From Phycisphaerae bacterium (GTDB lineage Bacteria > Planctomycetota > Phycisphaerae > SM23-33), in the NCBI GenBank assembly GCA_030628445.1, contig DAOVQV010000102.1:1-6254 (forward strand): DNA of 6,254 bases. The letters are read 5' to 3'. Made by a program: the position numbers and the translations under genes. The notes below the pieces were generated by a model, which was given only the letters and a program-made list of their open reading frames with translations, was not told the DNA's origin and made no database searches. Shown piece after piece: positions 1 through 5,620 of the stretch. The first letter of the stretch is position 1. Every line of letters begins with the position of its first letter.

Positions 1-964
1 CGTAAACCAGATCGCTTCCGAGCTGGCGCCGGGCCCACTGCCCGATCATCCGTTCGGACTCTCTGTCCAGGTCGCCGTGCAACCCTTCGACCTTCCCGAA
101 CTCGCCAGCGAGGATCTGCTTCGCATCGACGAACGATACCTGCGGGATGTCCTGAACTTCCGGTAGCTCGATCTGCCGTTGCTTGAGTATCTGCCCGCAG
201 TTTTCGCGCACGGCTGCGAATATCGCCGCGATCAATCCGGTGTGCATCCGCATCACGTCCTGCTCGGACTCGATGAAGCCCATCTCGAAGTCCAGCGACG
301 CGAACTCCGTCAGGTGCCAAGCCGTCTCGCTCTTTTCGGCCCGGTACGCATGTCCGACCTCGAAGACGCGCTCCAACCCCGAGCCCACCATTATCTGCTT
401 ATAGAACTGCGGGCTTTGGGCCAAGTAGGCGACGCGGCCGAAGTAGCTTACCTCGAAGACTGCGCTTCCGCCTTCGGCCCCACCCAGCACGAGCTTGGGC
501 GTTACGATCTCGGTGAACCCTTGGCTTCTCAGGTATGCGCGGAAGGTTCGCAGTATCTCGGCCTGAACGCGAAAGATATCCAGCACCTCGGGCATCCGCA
601 GGCTCACCGCCCGGTTGTTCAGGATCGTATCCAGCCGATGGCCGCTGGCGGTAAGCGGGCGGAACACCTCCAACGGCGGCGTCTCGGCCGCGGCCAGTAG
701 CTCCAGCCGTTTGGCCCGAACCTCGCAGCCGCCGCGGGCACGCTCTTCAGTCCGCACCGTACCGTCGATTCGCACCACCGACTCACAGCCCAGATCCGGC
801 CAATCGGAATCGGCCTCCAGGACCACCTGGGCGAGCCCTCCCCGATCGCGGAGGATCAGGAAGCAGACGCCGCCCAGATCGCGAATCCGGTGGACCCAGC
901 CCGCAAGGCGAACGTCCTGTCCGGTGTGCTTGGGAAGTTGACAGGTGAGTATGCGCCGTTTCAT
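1..964 (-). CDS. aspS: Aspartyl-tRNA synthetase, archaeal/Deinococcus (non-discriminating) type; 3' end outside window
   Basis: Class II cytosolic enzyme that attaches Asp to tRNA-Asp and, in non-discriminating forms, to tRNA-Asn for later amidation by GatCAB. About 321 codons are visible. From memory the family is about 420-440 aa, so roughly 100 C-terminal residues with motif 3 lie off the left edge. I read an N-terminal OB-fold anticodon-binding domain (about 1-100, with GWVHRIRDLGG at 22-32), then the catalytic core: motif 1 around TEIVTPK (151-157), AEGGS (163-167), the aspartate-site stretch AQSPQFYKQ (182-190), and motif 2 with R208 and E210. Lys189 argues for AspRS over the related AsnRS. 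His25 sits where discriminating archaeal enzymes have Trp. The body resembles Thermus/Deinococcus AspRS2, judged from memory. An oddity is Trp216, where relatives usually have Arg in motif 2. The ATG at 964 is chosen because GGGAGG lies 6 nt upstream and the OB fold begins right after it. Expression is probably set by the T-box leader upstream. Confidence 0.93.
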   Translation of the reverse strand, partial: MKRRILTCQLPKHTGQDVRLAGWVHRIRDLGGVCFLILRDRGGLAQVVLEADSDWPDLGCESVVRIDGTVRTEERARGGCEVRAKRLELLAAAETPPLEVFRPLTASGHRLDTILNNRAVSLRMPEVLDIFRVQAEILRTFRAYLRSQGFTEIVTPKLVLGGAEGGSAVFEVSYFGRVAYLAQSPQFYKQIMVGSGLERVFEVGHAYRAEKSETAWHLTEFASLDFEMGFIESEQDVMRMHTGLIAAIFAAVRENCGQILKQRQIELPEVQDIPQVSFVDAKQILAGEFGKVEGLHGDLDRESERMIGQWARRQLGSDLVY

Positions 965-970
965 GTGGCA

Positions 971-976
971 CCTCCC
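971..976 (-). promoter_or_regulatory. Ribosome-binding site of aspS
   Basis: GGGAGG lies 6 nt before the aspS ATG at 964 and fixes that start. It is much stronger than anything in front of mutS or the phosphotransferase gene. Just upstream, CGGCC (991-987) can pair with GGCCG (983-979), so a small hairpin abuts the site and could modulate access to it. Confidence 0.8.
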
Positions 977-1023
977 GGCGGCCCTCGGCCGAAGCTTCTG
1001 TCCGCCTGTTGGAACTTGAACAG

Positions 1024-1040
1024 CCCTCTACCTAAGAGGG
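1024..1040 (-). terminator. Competing hairpin of the T-box (terminator or sequestering stem)
   Basis: CCCTCT (1040-1035), loop TAGGT, then AGAGGG (1029-1024) form a perfect 6-bp stem. It consumes the CCCTC needed for the antiterminator, so the two folds exclude each other. The bases after the stem read CTGTTCAAG, with no U run, so it is not a standard intrinsic terminator. A second small stem, CTGTT/AACAG (1023-1019/1010-1006), follows directly. Whether the switch acts on transcription or on translation cannot be decided here. Confidence 0.5.
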
Positions 1041-1075
1041 ACGAGAGGCTGCCCAAATCCCGCGGTGCCACCCTC
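1036..1075 (-). promoter_or_regulatory. T-box antiterminator helix
   Basis: GAGGG (1075-1071) pairs with CCCTC (1040-1036). The 7-nt bulge UGGCACC (1070-1064) follows, then GCGGG (1063-1059) pairs with CTCGT (1045-1041) allowing G-U pairs. The bulge bases UGGC can pair with the GCCA end of an uncharged tRNA. The variable C matches a G73 discriminator, which is the base carried by tRNA-Asp and tRNA-Asn. Confidence 0.85.
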
Positions 1076-1238
1076 GTTGCCTTCCCCGCAGCCGCATTCG
1101 GGCTGGCGAAGGCCGCTTTTGCGACACATCCGGTGCCTTCCCCTTGTAACGGTGGGGCCTCCGTCGCAGTCTACTTACCCGCGCCCGGTGATGCTGGGGC
1201 GCCGTGCGGCGCGGGTGTTCGGTGCGCGGCTCGGTGGT

Positions 1239-1241
1239 GTC
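1239..1241 (-). promoter_or_regulatory. T-box specifier codon GAC (Asp)
   Basis: In the 3' strand of the Stem I internal loop the order is GAA-G-GAC-A. This matches the known register GAA-N-codon-purine of T-box specifier loops, so the codon read by the tRNA anticodon is GAC (aspartate). It agrees with the identity of the downstream gene. The opposite strand carries the usual AGUA element (1309-1306). Confidence 0.85.
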
Positions 1242-1335
1242 CTTCGGCGTCTGTCCAGCACCCGGCTCGCACCGTCCCGGGCTCGCTGCTGCCGACCTCG
1301 ACGCCTACTGCTCCACGTCGTCGCCTTTCGTGCTC

Positions 1336-1364
1336 AATATACTATCGGCCAGCCGATCAGGCAA
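1336..1364 (-). promoter_or_regulatory. Sigma70-like promoter for the T-box/aspS unit
   Basis: TTGCCT (1364-1359) and TATATT (1341-1336) are separated by exactly 17 bp. The predicted start is near 1329, about 10 nt before Stem I begins, as expected for a T-box leader. This lets aspS be transcribed independently of mutS, whose stop codon is about 70 bp upstream. Confidence 0.6.
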
Positions 1365-1394
1365 GACCAACAACAGCGACACGGTGTGTATCGT

Positions 1395-1418
1395 GCCTGC
1401 TCCCCCGACGAGGCAGGC
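1395..1418 (-). terminator. Hairpin after mutS, possible terminator
   Basis: GCCTGC (1418-1413) and GCAGGC (1400-1395) form a 6-bp GC stem 17 nt after the mutS stop. No T-tract follows, so it could be a Rho-type or merely 3'-stabilising structure. It lies between mutS and the aspS promoter, where a terminator would be expected. Confidence 0.3.
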
Positions 1419-1434
1419 TTCCGGTCCTGACTCG

Positions 1435-4080
1435 TCACAGCTCCCCTTTCAACTTTCTCAACATCTCCATCGCTTGGATGGGGGTCAGGTTTTCCAGGTC
1501 GGCGGATTTGAGCTGACGGGCGATGCGGACGGCGGGGTCGGCGAACAGCTGCATTTGCTGTGCGGCCGCCCGGGCGCGTGCGGCCAGTTCGGGCATGTCC
1601 AGGCCCTCGGCAAGATGCGCCTGCAATTGCGGCAGTATCTGCTTGGCACGCTCGATCACGTCGGGCGGGACCCCGGCCAGCCGCGCGACGTGCACGCCGT
1701 AGCTGCGGTCCGTCCCGCCCTCGACGATCTTGTGCAGGAAGATCACCTCATCGGCCCACTCGCGGACCGCGACGTTCAGGTTCCGCACGCCGTCCAGGAC
1801 GCCCTCAAGCTCGGTCAGCTCGTGGTAGTGCGTGGCGAACAGCGTCCTGCACCCGACCCGCAGCGCGATGTGCTCACAAATCGCCCACGCCAGGGCCAGC
1901 CCGTCATACGTGCTGGTCCCCCGCCCGACCTCGTCCAGGATCACCAGCGAGCGGCCGGTGGCGTTGTTGAGAATGTTCGCCGTCTCCACCATCTCCAGCA
2001 TGAACGTGCTCAAGCCCCGCGTAAGCTCATCGGCCGCGCCCACGCGGGTGAATATCCGATCGGCCAGGCCGATTGTGGCCTCTTCGGCCGGGATGAAACT
2101 GCCCGCCTGGGCAAGCAGGACCAGCAGTGCAGTCTGGCGGATGTACGTGCTCTTACCGGACATGTTCGGGCCGGTGACAATCAGCAGGCGGTTATCTTGT
2201 GCGTCCATGTGCACGTCGTTGGGCACGAACTGCTCGCGGAGCTGCTCGCCCAGCACCGGGTGCTTTCCCGCGATGATGTGCAGGACGTTGTCCTGCGTGA
2301 TGCGGGGACGGCGGTAGTTCCGCTCGACCGCCAGCTGCGCCAAGCCCGCCAACACGTCCAGCGTAGCAACGGCCGCCGCAGCGTCCTGCAAGGGCGGGAT
2401 GTGCTGGGCCAATTGCACGCGCACCTGCTCGAACAGTTCCGCCTCGAGCGTCTTTGCCCGCTCGCCCGCAGAGAGCACCTCCGACTCGTACCGCTTCAGC
2501 TCGTCGGTGATGTAGCGCTCGGCGTTCTTGAGCGTCTGCTTGCGCACGTAATCGGCCGGGACCTTATCGCGGTGCGGGTTGGTTATCTCGATGTAGTATC
2601 CGAAGACCTTGTTGTAACCGACCTTCAGGTTGGATATCCCGGTGCGGCGGGCCTGGGCTAACTGGTACTCGGCGAGCCAACTCTGCCCGTCGGCCCCAAC
2701 GCGCCGCAGGCGATCCAGCTCCTCGCTGTATCCCGGCGCGATCACGCCCCCGTCGCGGATCGTATTGGGACAGTCCGGATCGATTGACTCATCAATCAGC
2801 CCCGCCGGTTCGTCCAGGCCGCCCAGATGCGGCGTAAGTTCGGTGATCAGATCGGCGGTGCACTGGGCGACGGCGGCGGTAAGTTGGGGAAGCAGTCGCA
2901 GCGTCTCACCCAACGCCACCAGCTCTCGCGGGCGGACGCGGCCCATCGCGATGGCGGCGGCGATCCGGTCGATCTGCGAGACCTCGCCCAGCAGATCGCG
3001 GATCACCGTAACCCGCTTGCGGTCGGTGGTGAGTTGCTCGACGGCGTCCAACCGGGCGGCGATCCGCGAATAGCTCGTCAGCGGAAACGTAAGCCACCGC
3101 TCCAGCAGCCTCGCGCCCATCCCCGTGCACGTCCGGTCGATGCACCAAAGCAAGCTGCCCACCCTGCGACCCGTCCGCAGCGTCCGATGGATCTCCAGGC
3201 ACCGCAGCGTGTTCCCGTCGATGATCATGTGGTCGGTCCGGTCGAACCGCCGCAGCGCGCGGATGTGCGACATCGCGGTCTTCTGCGTCTCGCGGAGGTA
3301 TTCGATGATCGCCCCAGCGGCCGAGACCGACTCGTCCGGCCCGTCGAACCCGAACCCCTCCAGCGTCGCGGCACCGAAATGGTCCAGCAGGGCCTGCTCG
3401 GCGGCGTGGGCGTCGAAGACCCACGGCGGGCGGGACGTGGACGCCGCCGAGACGCACTCGCGAACCGTCTCGCGGAACTCGCGCGTATCGCACGGGCCGG
3501 ACTCGGCGAAGATCACCTCCGCCGGACGGATGCGGATCAGCTCATCCAGCATGTGGTCGGCCGGGCTCGACATCGCCTGAAACTCACCCGACGAAAGCTC
3601 CACCCACGCGATACCGACCGTCCGGTCGGCGGTTTTGGGCCCGGGCCCCTCGCCGCTGCCACCGCCGGGCGAGAAGATCGCGGCCAGATAGTTACCCTCG
3701 CGCTGCTCGAGCAGCGTCTCGTCGGTAAGCGTCCCCGGAGTTATCAGCCGCACCACGTCGCGCTTTACGAGGCCCGCGGCTTGCTTGGGATCTTCGACCT
3801 GCTCACAGATGGCGACGCGGCACCCGGCCTTGACCAGCCGCGCCAGATAAGTCTCCAGTGCGTGGTACGGTATTCCCGCCAGCGGGACGGCCGTGGGGCC
3901 CTTGGACCGGGACGTCAGCGCCAGACCCAGGATGCGGGAGGCCGTCTTGGCGTCCTCGTAGAACATCTCGTAGAAGTCGCCCATGCGGAACAGCAGGATG
4001 TACTCGCCGTACCGTTCCTTGAAGCCCTTGTACTGCCGCATCGCCGGCGTGTCGATTTGTCCCGGGCTCTCTGTGCTCAT
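1435..4080 (-). CDS. mutS: DNA mismatch repair ATPase MutS
   Basis: Complete 881-aa MutS1-type protein that binds mismatches and small loops as a clamp-like dimer and recruits MutL. E. coli MutS is 853 aa. Visible in order: mismatch-recognition domain with the intercalating F-x-E motif at F36-Y37-E38; connector domain interrupted by a Gly/Pro-rich loop (about 139-148); lever and clamp domains (about 260-590); Walker A GPNMSGKST (637-645); the STFMLEM segment (691-697); Walker B ending in D716-E717 then VGRGTSTYDG; ATHYHEL (749-755); and helix-turn-helix SYGVHVARLAGVP (793-805). The tail has QMQLF (842-846), which fits the beta-clamp-binding motif of MutS proteins, and a terminal tetramerisation-like segment beginning LTPIQA. 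No critical residue is missing. The ATG at 4080 places F36/E38 at the same numbers as in E. coli. No clear Shine-Dalgarno sequence precedes it. The gene is divergent from the phosphotransferase and is followed by the separately promoted aspS leader. Confidence 0.98.
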   Translation of the reverse strand: MSTESPGQIDTPAMRQYKGFKERYGEYILLFRMGDFYEMFYEDAKTASRILGLALTSRSKGPTAVPLAGIPYHALETYLARLVKAGCRVAICEQVEDPKQAAGLVKRDVVRLITPGTLTDETLLEQREGNYLAAIFSPGGGSGEGPGPKTADRTVGIAWVELSSGEFQAMSSPADHMLDELIRIRPAEVIFAESGPCDTREFRETVRECVSAASTSRPPWVFDAHAAEQALLDHFGAATLEGFGFDGPDESVSAAGAIIEYLRETQKTAMSHIRALRRFDRTDHMIIDGNTLRCLEIHRTLRTGRRVGSLLWCIDRTCTGMGARLLERWLTFPLTSYSRIAARLDAVEQLTTDRKRVTVIRDLLGEVSQIDRIAAAIAMGRVRPRELVALGETLRLLPQLTAAVAQCTADLITELTPHLGGLDEPAGLIDESIDPDCPNTIRDGGVIAPGYSEELDRLRRVGADGQSWLAEYQLAQARRTGISNLKVGYNKVFGYYIEITNPHRDKVPADYVRKQTLKNAERYITDELKRYESEVLSAGERAKTLEAELFEQVRVQLAQHIPPLQDAAAAVATLDVLAGLAQLAVERNYRRPRITQDNVLHIIAGKHPVLGEQLREQFVPNDVHMDAQDNRLLIVTGPNMSGKSTYIRQTALLVLLAQAGSFIPAEEATIGLADRIFTRVGAADELTRGLSTFMLEMVETANILNNATGRSLVILDEVGRGTSTYDGLALAWAICEHIALRVGCRTLFATHYHELTELEGVLDGVRNLNVAVREWADEVIFLHKIVEGGTDRSYGVHVARLAGVPPDVIERAKQILPQLQAHLAEGLDMPELAARARAAAQQMQLFADPAVRIARQLKSADLENLTPIQAMEMLRKLKGEL

Positions 4081-4092
4081 CTCAGCGGGGCG

Positions 4093-4121
4093 ATGATAGT
4101 CTGCCCAACCCGCCTCAGCAA
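4093..4121 (-). promoter_or_regulatory. Sigma70-like promoter of mutS, giving a very short leader
   Basis: TTGCTG (4121-4116) and TATCAT (4098-4093) are spaced by 17 bp. The -10 box ends 12 nt before the mutS ATG, so the predicted mRNA starts near 4086 with only about 6 nt of leader. That agrees with the lack of a Shine-Dalgarno sequence in front of mutS. Confidence 0.5.
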
Positions 4122-4125
4122 GGCC

Positions 4126-4141
4126 CGCCGCAGGCGGCGCG
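4126..4141 (+). repeat. 16-bp palindromic repeat, copy 1
   Basis: CGCCGCAGGCGGCGCG, identical to the copy at 5178-5193. The core folds as CGCCG-CAGG-CGGCG. Here it sits inside a wider inverted repeat, GGCCCG (4122-4127) with CGGGCC (4145-4150), in the 107-bp gap between the divergent mutS and phosphotransferase starts. The two copies bracket the phosphotransferase gene. Confidence 0.75.
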
Positions 4142-4174
4142 TGTCGGGCCCTGGTCTCAATAGCTTCCGGCCGG

Positions 4175-4180
4175 TATGTT
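4175..4180 (+). promoter_or_regulatory. Possible -10 box of the phosphotransferase gene
   Basis: TATGTT ends 7 nt before the ATG at 4188, which would make the mRNA start at or next to the start codon (leaderless). The best -35 match at 17-bp spacing, TGGTCT (4152-4157), is poor. No Shine-Dalgarno sequence is seen before this gene. Confidence 0.3.
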
Positions 4181-4187
4181 CTGAGTT

Positions 4188-5159
4188 ATGGAATTGAGCG
4201 AACCGCAAGCCAAACAGTTGGTTTCCCAGCTGTTGGGAGCCGGCGACTTCCGCGTGACCCAGTTCGGGGCGGGGAAGTTCTCCCAGACCTTCTCGGTAAC
4301 CGGCCAGGACGGTCAGTTCGTCCTGCGCGTCGCGCCGCCGGATGAGCTGCTTCAGTTGTTCTACGAGTACCGCATGATGCGCCAGGAGCCGGGGATCCAC
4401 GCCCGGCTTGCGGCGGAGACGTCGGTACCGGCCCCGCCGATCATCGCGCATGATTTTACGCGCAAGTTGATCGACCGCGATTATCTGATCATGCCCAAAC
4501 TACCCGGCGCCCCGCTGGGCCAGGCCGGACTTTCACAAGACGGAAGAGCCCGCGCCCTGCGCCAGTGGGGAAGCTACGTCGCTCAGATTCACACGATAAC
4601 CGATCCGGAGAATCGATTCGGGTACCTCGGTCAGCACAACTGCATGGCCCCGCAGAAAAGCTGGGCCGAGGCGTTTGCGGTCATGTACCGCAAGGAGCTG
4701 GACGACATCGTCGCGGCCGGCGTCTACGACGAGGCGACGGCCCAGGGGGCGATGGGGCTGCTGGAGCAGCACATCGGCGTCTTCGAACATTGCGAGGTGT
4801 CGCGGCTGCTGCACGGCGATCTTTGGGTGACGAACCTGCTGGTCGCCACTGACGGGAACGTCACCGGTGTGCTTGACTTCGACCGCGCCTGCTGGGGCGA
4901 CATCGAGTGGGACCTCGCCATCGCCGAATACTGCGGCGTGACGCAGCCCGCCTTTTGGGAAGGTTACGCCCGCCAGGTCCAGATGCACGCAGGCGACGCC
5001 GCCGTCCGCCGGTTATTCTATCTGCTGTACGAGCACCAGAAGTACATCGTCATATCCATGTCCACGCGGCGGTCCGACCCGCCCGGCGCCCGCCGATACG
5101 CCGATGAGTCTCTTACCGCCATGGACAACTTCCGCCGTACAGGCCGCCCGGAGTTCTAA
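4188..5159 (+). CDS. APH/fructosamine-kinase-like phosphotransferase
   Basis: Complete 323-aa cytosolic small-molecule kinase of the aminoglycoside phosphotransferase superfamily (protein-kinase-like fold), which moves the ATP gamma-phosphate to a hydroxyl of its substrate. Visible: a glycine-containing nucleotide loop around FGAGKFSQTF (26-35); the beta3 strand FVLRV (44-48) with Arg where kinases often have Lys; hinge-like LIMPKLPG (100-107); Brenner-type catalytic loop HGDLWVTN (209-216) with D211 as probable catalytic base and N216 for metal; and the metal-binding segment VLDFDRACWGD (228-238) with D230. HGDLW is common in fructosamine-kinase-like members, but the substrate cannot be read from sequence, and neither antibiotic resistance nor a sugar or amine substrate should be assumed. 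The ATG at 4188 is the first in frame and leaves a normal N-terminus. The gene stands alone, divergent from mutS and followed by a GC hairpin. Confidence 0.88.
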   Translation: MELSEPQAKQLVSQLLGAGDFRVTQFGAGKFSQTFSVTGQDGQFVLRVAPPDELLQLFYEYRMMRQEPGIHARLAAETSVPAPPIIAHDFTRKLIDRDYLIMPKLPGAPLGQAGLSQDGRARALRQWGSYVAQIHTITDPENRFGYLGQHNCMAPQKSWAEAFAVMYRKELDDIVAAGVYDEATAQGAMGLLEQHIGVFEHCEVSRLLHGDLWVTNLLVATDGNVTGVLDFDRACWGDIEWDLAIAEYCGVTQPAFWEGYARQVQMHAGDAAVRRLFYLLYEHQKYIVISMSTRRSDPPGARRYADESLTAMDNFRRTGRPEF

Positions 5160-5163
5160 CCAC

Positions 5164-5198
5164 ACCGGATAAGTTGACGCCGCAGGCGGCGCGCCGGT
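5164..5198 (+). terminator. Compound GC hairpin after the phosphotransferase gene
   Basis: The outer arms ACCGG (5164-5168) and CCGGT (5194-5198) enclose the palindromic repeat CGCCG-CAGG-CGGCG (5178-5191). It begins 4 nt after the phosphotransferase stop, in a position suited to transcript termination or 3'-end protection. Only GGTTAAGG follows, with no U-tract, so it is not a canonical intrinsic terminator. Confidence 0.4.
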
Positions 5199-5503
5199 TA
5201 AGGTCCAGGATTTGCTGCGCGGGCCAGCACGAGAAGCTGCGAATCATCCCGCACCTAGCCGGAGGTGCGGTCACGGCCTTGCAGATCTATTACGGCGATG
5301 AGCTTTCGATCGATAAGTTCGTGGTCCTCCGTCAATACACTCGATCGGTGCCTGACTTCCCAGGCAAATCCATAGGCCTGGAGGTCTGGACCGATTATCT
5401 CAGTGGCGATGTGAGCCCATCCGACAACCTCCCGAACCCACCGGAAACCTATCTGCGTTTCCTGAAGGCCGCCAGGAAGCTGCTGGCGAACACCGGGCCC
5501 TGA
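5174..5503 (+). CDS. Unrecognised reading frame, possibly a gene remnant
   Basis: An open frame of up to 109 codons ending at TGA 5501-5503. I do not recognise a family. The C-terminal two thirds, from about IIPHLAGG onward, has a protein-like composition with a strand-rich middle (LQIYYGDELSIDKFVVLRQY) and a likely terminal helix (PPETYLRFLKAARKLLA). It has no ATG. The only early start is a TTG at 5174, inside the palindromic hairpin and without a ribosome-binding site. The next possible starts are a TTG near 5279, shortly after a GGAGGTG, or a GTG near 5321. I therefore read it as either a short gene with an unusual start or the 3' remnant of a longer gene. No signal peptide or membrane segment is seen. 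Confidence 0.3.
   Translation: MTPQAARRLRSRICCAGQHEKLRIIPHLAGGAVTALQIYYGDELSIDKFVVLRQYTRSVPDFPGKSIGLEVWTDYLSGDVSPSDNLPNPPETYLRFLKAARKLLANTGP
5178..5193 (+). repeat. 16-bp palindromic repeat, copy 2
   Basis: Exact copy of the unit at 4126-4141, same orientation, 1052 bp apart. It forms the core of the hairpin just after the phosphotransferase stop. The 5' part of the reading frame beginning at 5174 is made of this repeat. Confidence 0.75.
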
Positions 5504-5620
5504 ATGTTGGCGTTTGGGGGACAGTCAATCATGCCGCTTTCAGCAGCACCCGAAGATGGTGAAAATCAGGCTAGAGGAAATAGAGGGACGCAACCATTCG
5601 CCAATTAAAAAATAGGTGAC
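5504..5620. other. AT-richer spacer with short inverted ends
   Basis: No credible coding frame. Compared with the rest of the window it is AT-richer, with ATTAAAAAATA near 5604-5614. ACAGTCA (5521-5527), preceded by a G run, faces TGACTGT (5617-5623), followed by a G run. GGGGACAGTCA-like ends recur beside small IS200/RAYT-type or MITE elements, so this may be a decayed insertion, but the arms are only 7 bp long. Confidence 0.25.

Larger units (their letters stand above)
1024..1320 (-). ncRNA. T-box riboswitch (tRNA-Asp sensing) in the aspS leader
   Basis: Cis-acting leader RNA that binds uncharged tRNA and raises expression of the downstream synthetase. Elements folded by hand in transcript order are as follows. 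Stem I: base GTGG 1316-1313/CCAC 1237-1234; specifier loop AGCAGTA against GAAGGACA; GGCGTC 1305-1300/GACGCC 1251-1246; AGCGA bulge; distal helix CCCGG 1281-1277/CCGGG 1265-1261 closing a GGUG-containing loop. Stem II: CCCGCGCC 1215-1208/GGCGCGGG 1185-1178 with an AAGTAGA S-turn-like strand. Stem IIA/B pseudoknot: ACGG 1164-1161/CCGT 1152-1149 with loop CCCC 1157-1154 pairing GGGG 1143-1140. Stem III: GCCTTC 1113-1108/GAAGGC 1084-1079 with an inner GC helix. Last comes the conserved AGGGTGGCACCGCG (1074-1061). The order and loop sequences resemble the classical B. subtilis glyQS element. The outer boundaries are approximate. Confidence 0.94.

Noticed and set aside
890..1516. Plus-strand open frame covering the mutS-aspS gap
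   Set aside because: It is antisense to a complete T-box leader and two gene ends. The structured RNA explains the sequence conservation signals, and the frame shows no protein features.
1204..2661. Plus-strand open frame of 485 codons opposite mutS
   Set aside because: It lies antisense to the fully conserved MutS ATPase domain and across the T-box. It has a low-complexity Arg/Gln/Val-rich composition typical of GC-rich shadow frames and no recognisable motif.
2827..4197. Plus-strand open frame of 456 codons opposite the N-terminal half of mutS
   Set aside because: Antisense shadow of mutS, Arg-rich with no domain. It also overlaps the promoter region of mutS and the start of the kinase gene.
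4077..4987. Minus-strand frames opposite the phosphotransferase gene
   Set aside because: They are mirror frames of a gene with clear kinase motifs on the plus strand. No start signals or domains are seen.
4188..5159. Calling the phosphotransferase an aminoglycoside-resistance gene
   Set aside because: Only superfamily motifs are visible. The HGDLW catalytic loop fits fructosamine-kinase-like members at least as well, and the context gives no resistance cassette or mobile gene partner.
4126..5193. The two 16-bp repeats as ends of a transposon carrying the kinase gene
   Set aside because: The copies are short, self-palindromic and in direct orientation. There is no transposase between them and no target duplication is visible.
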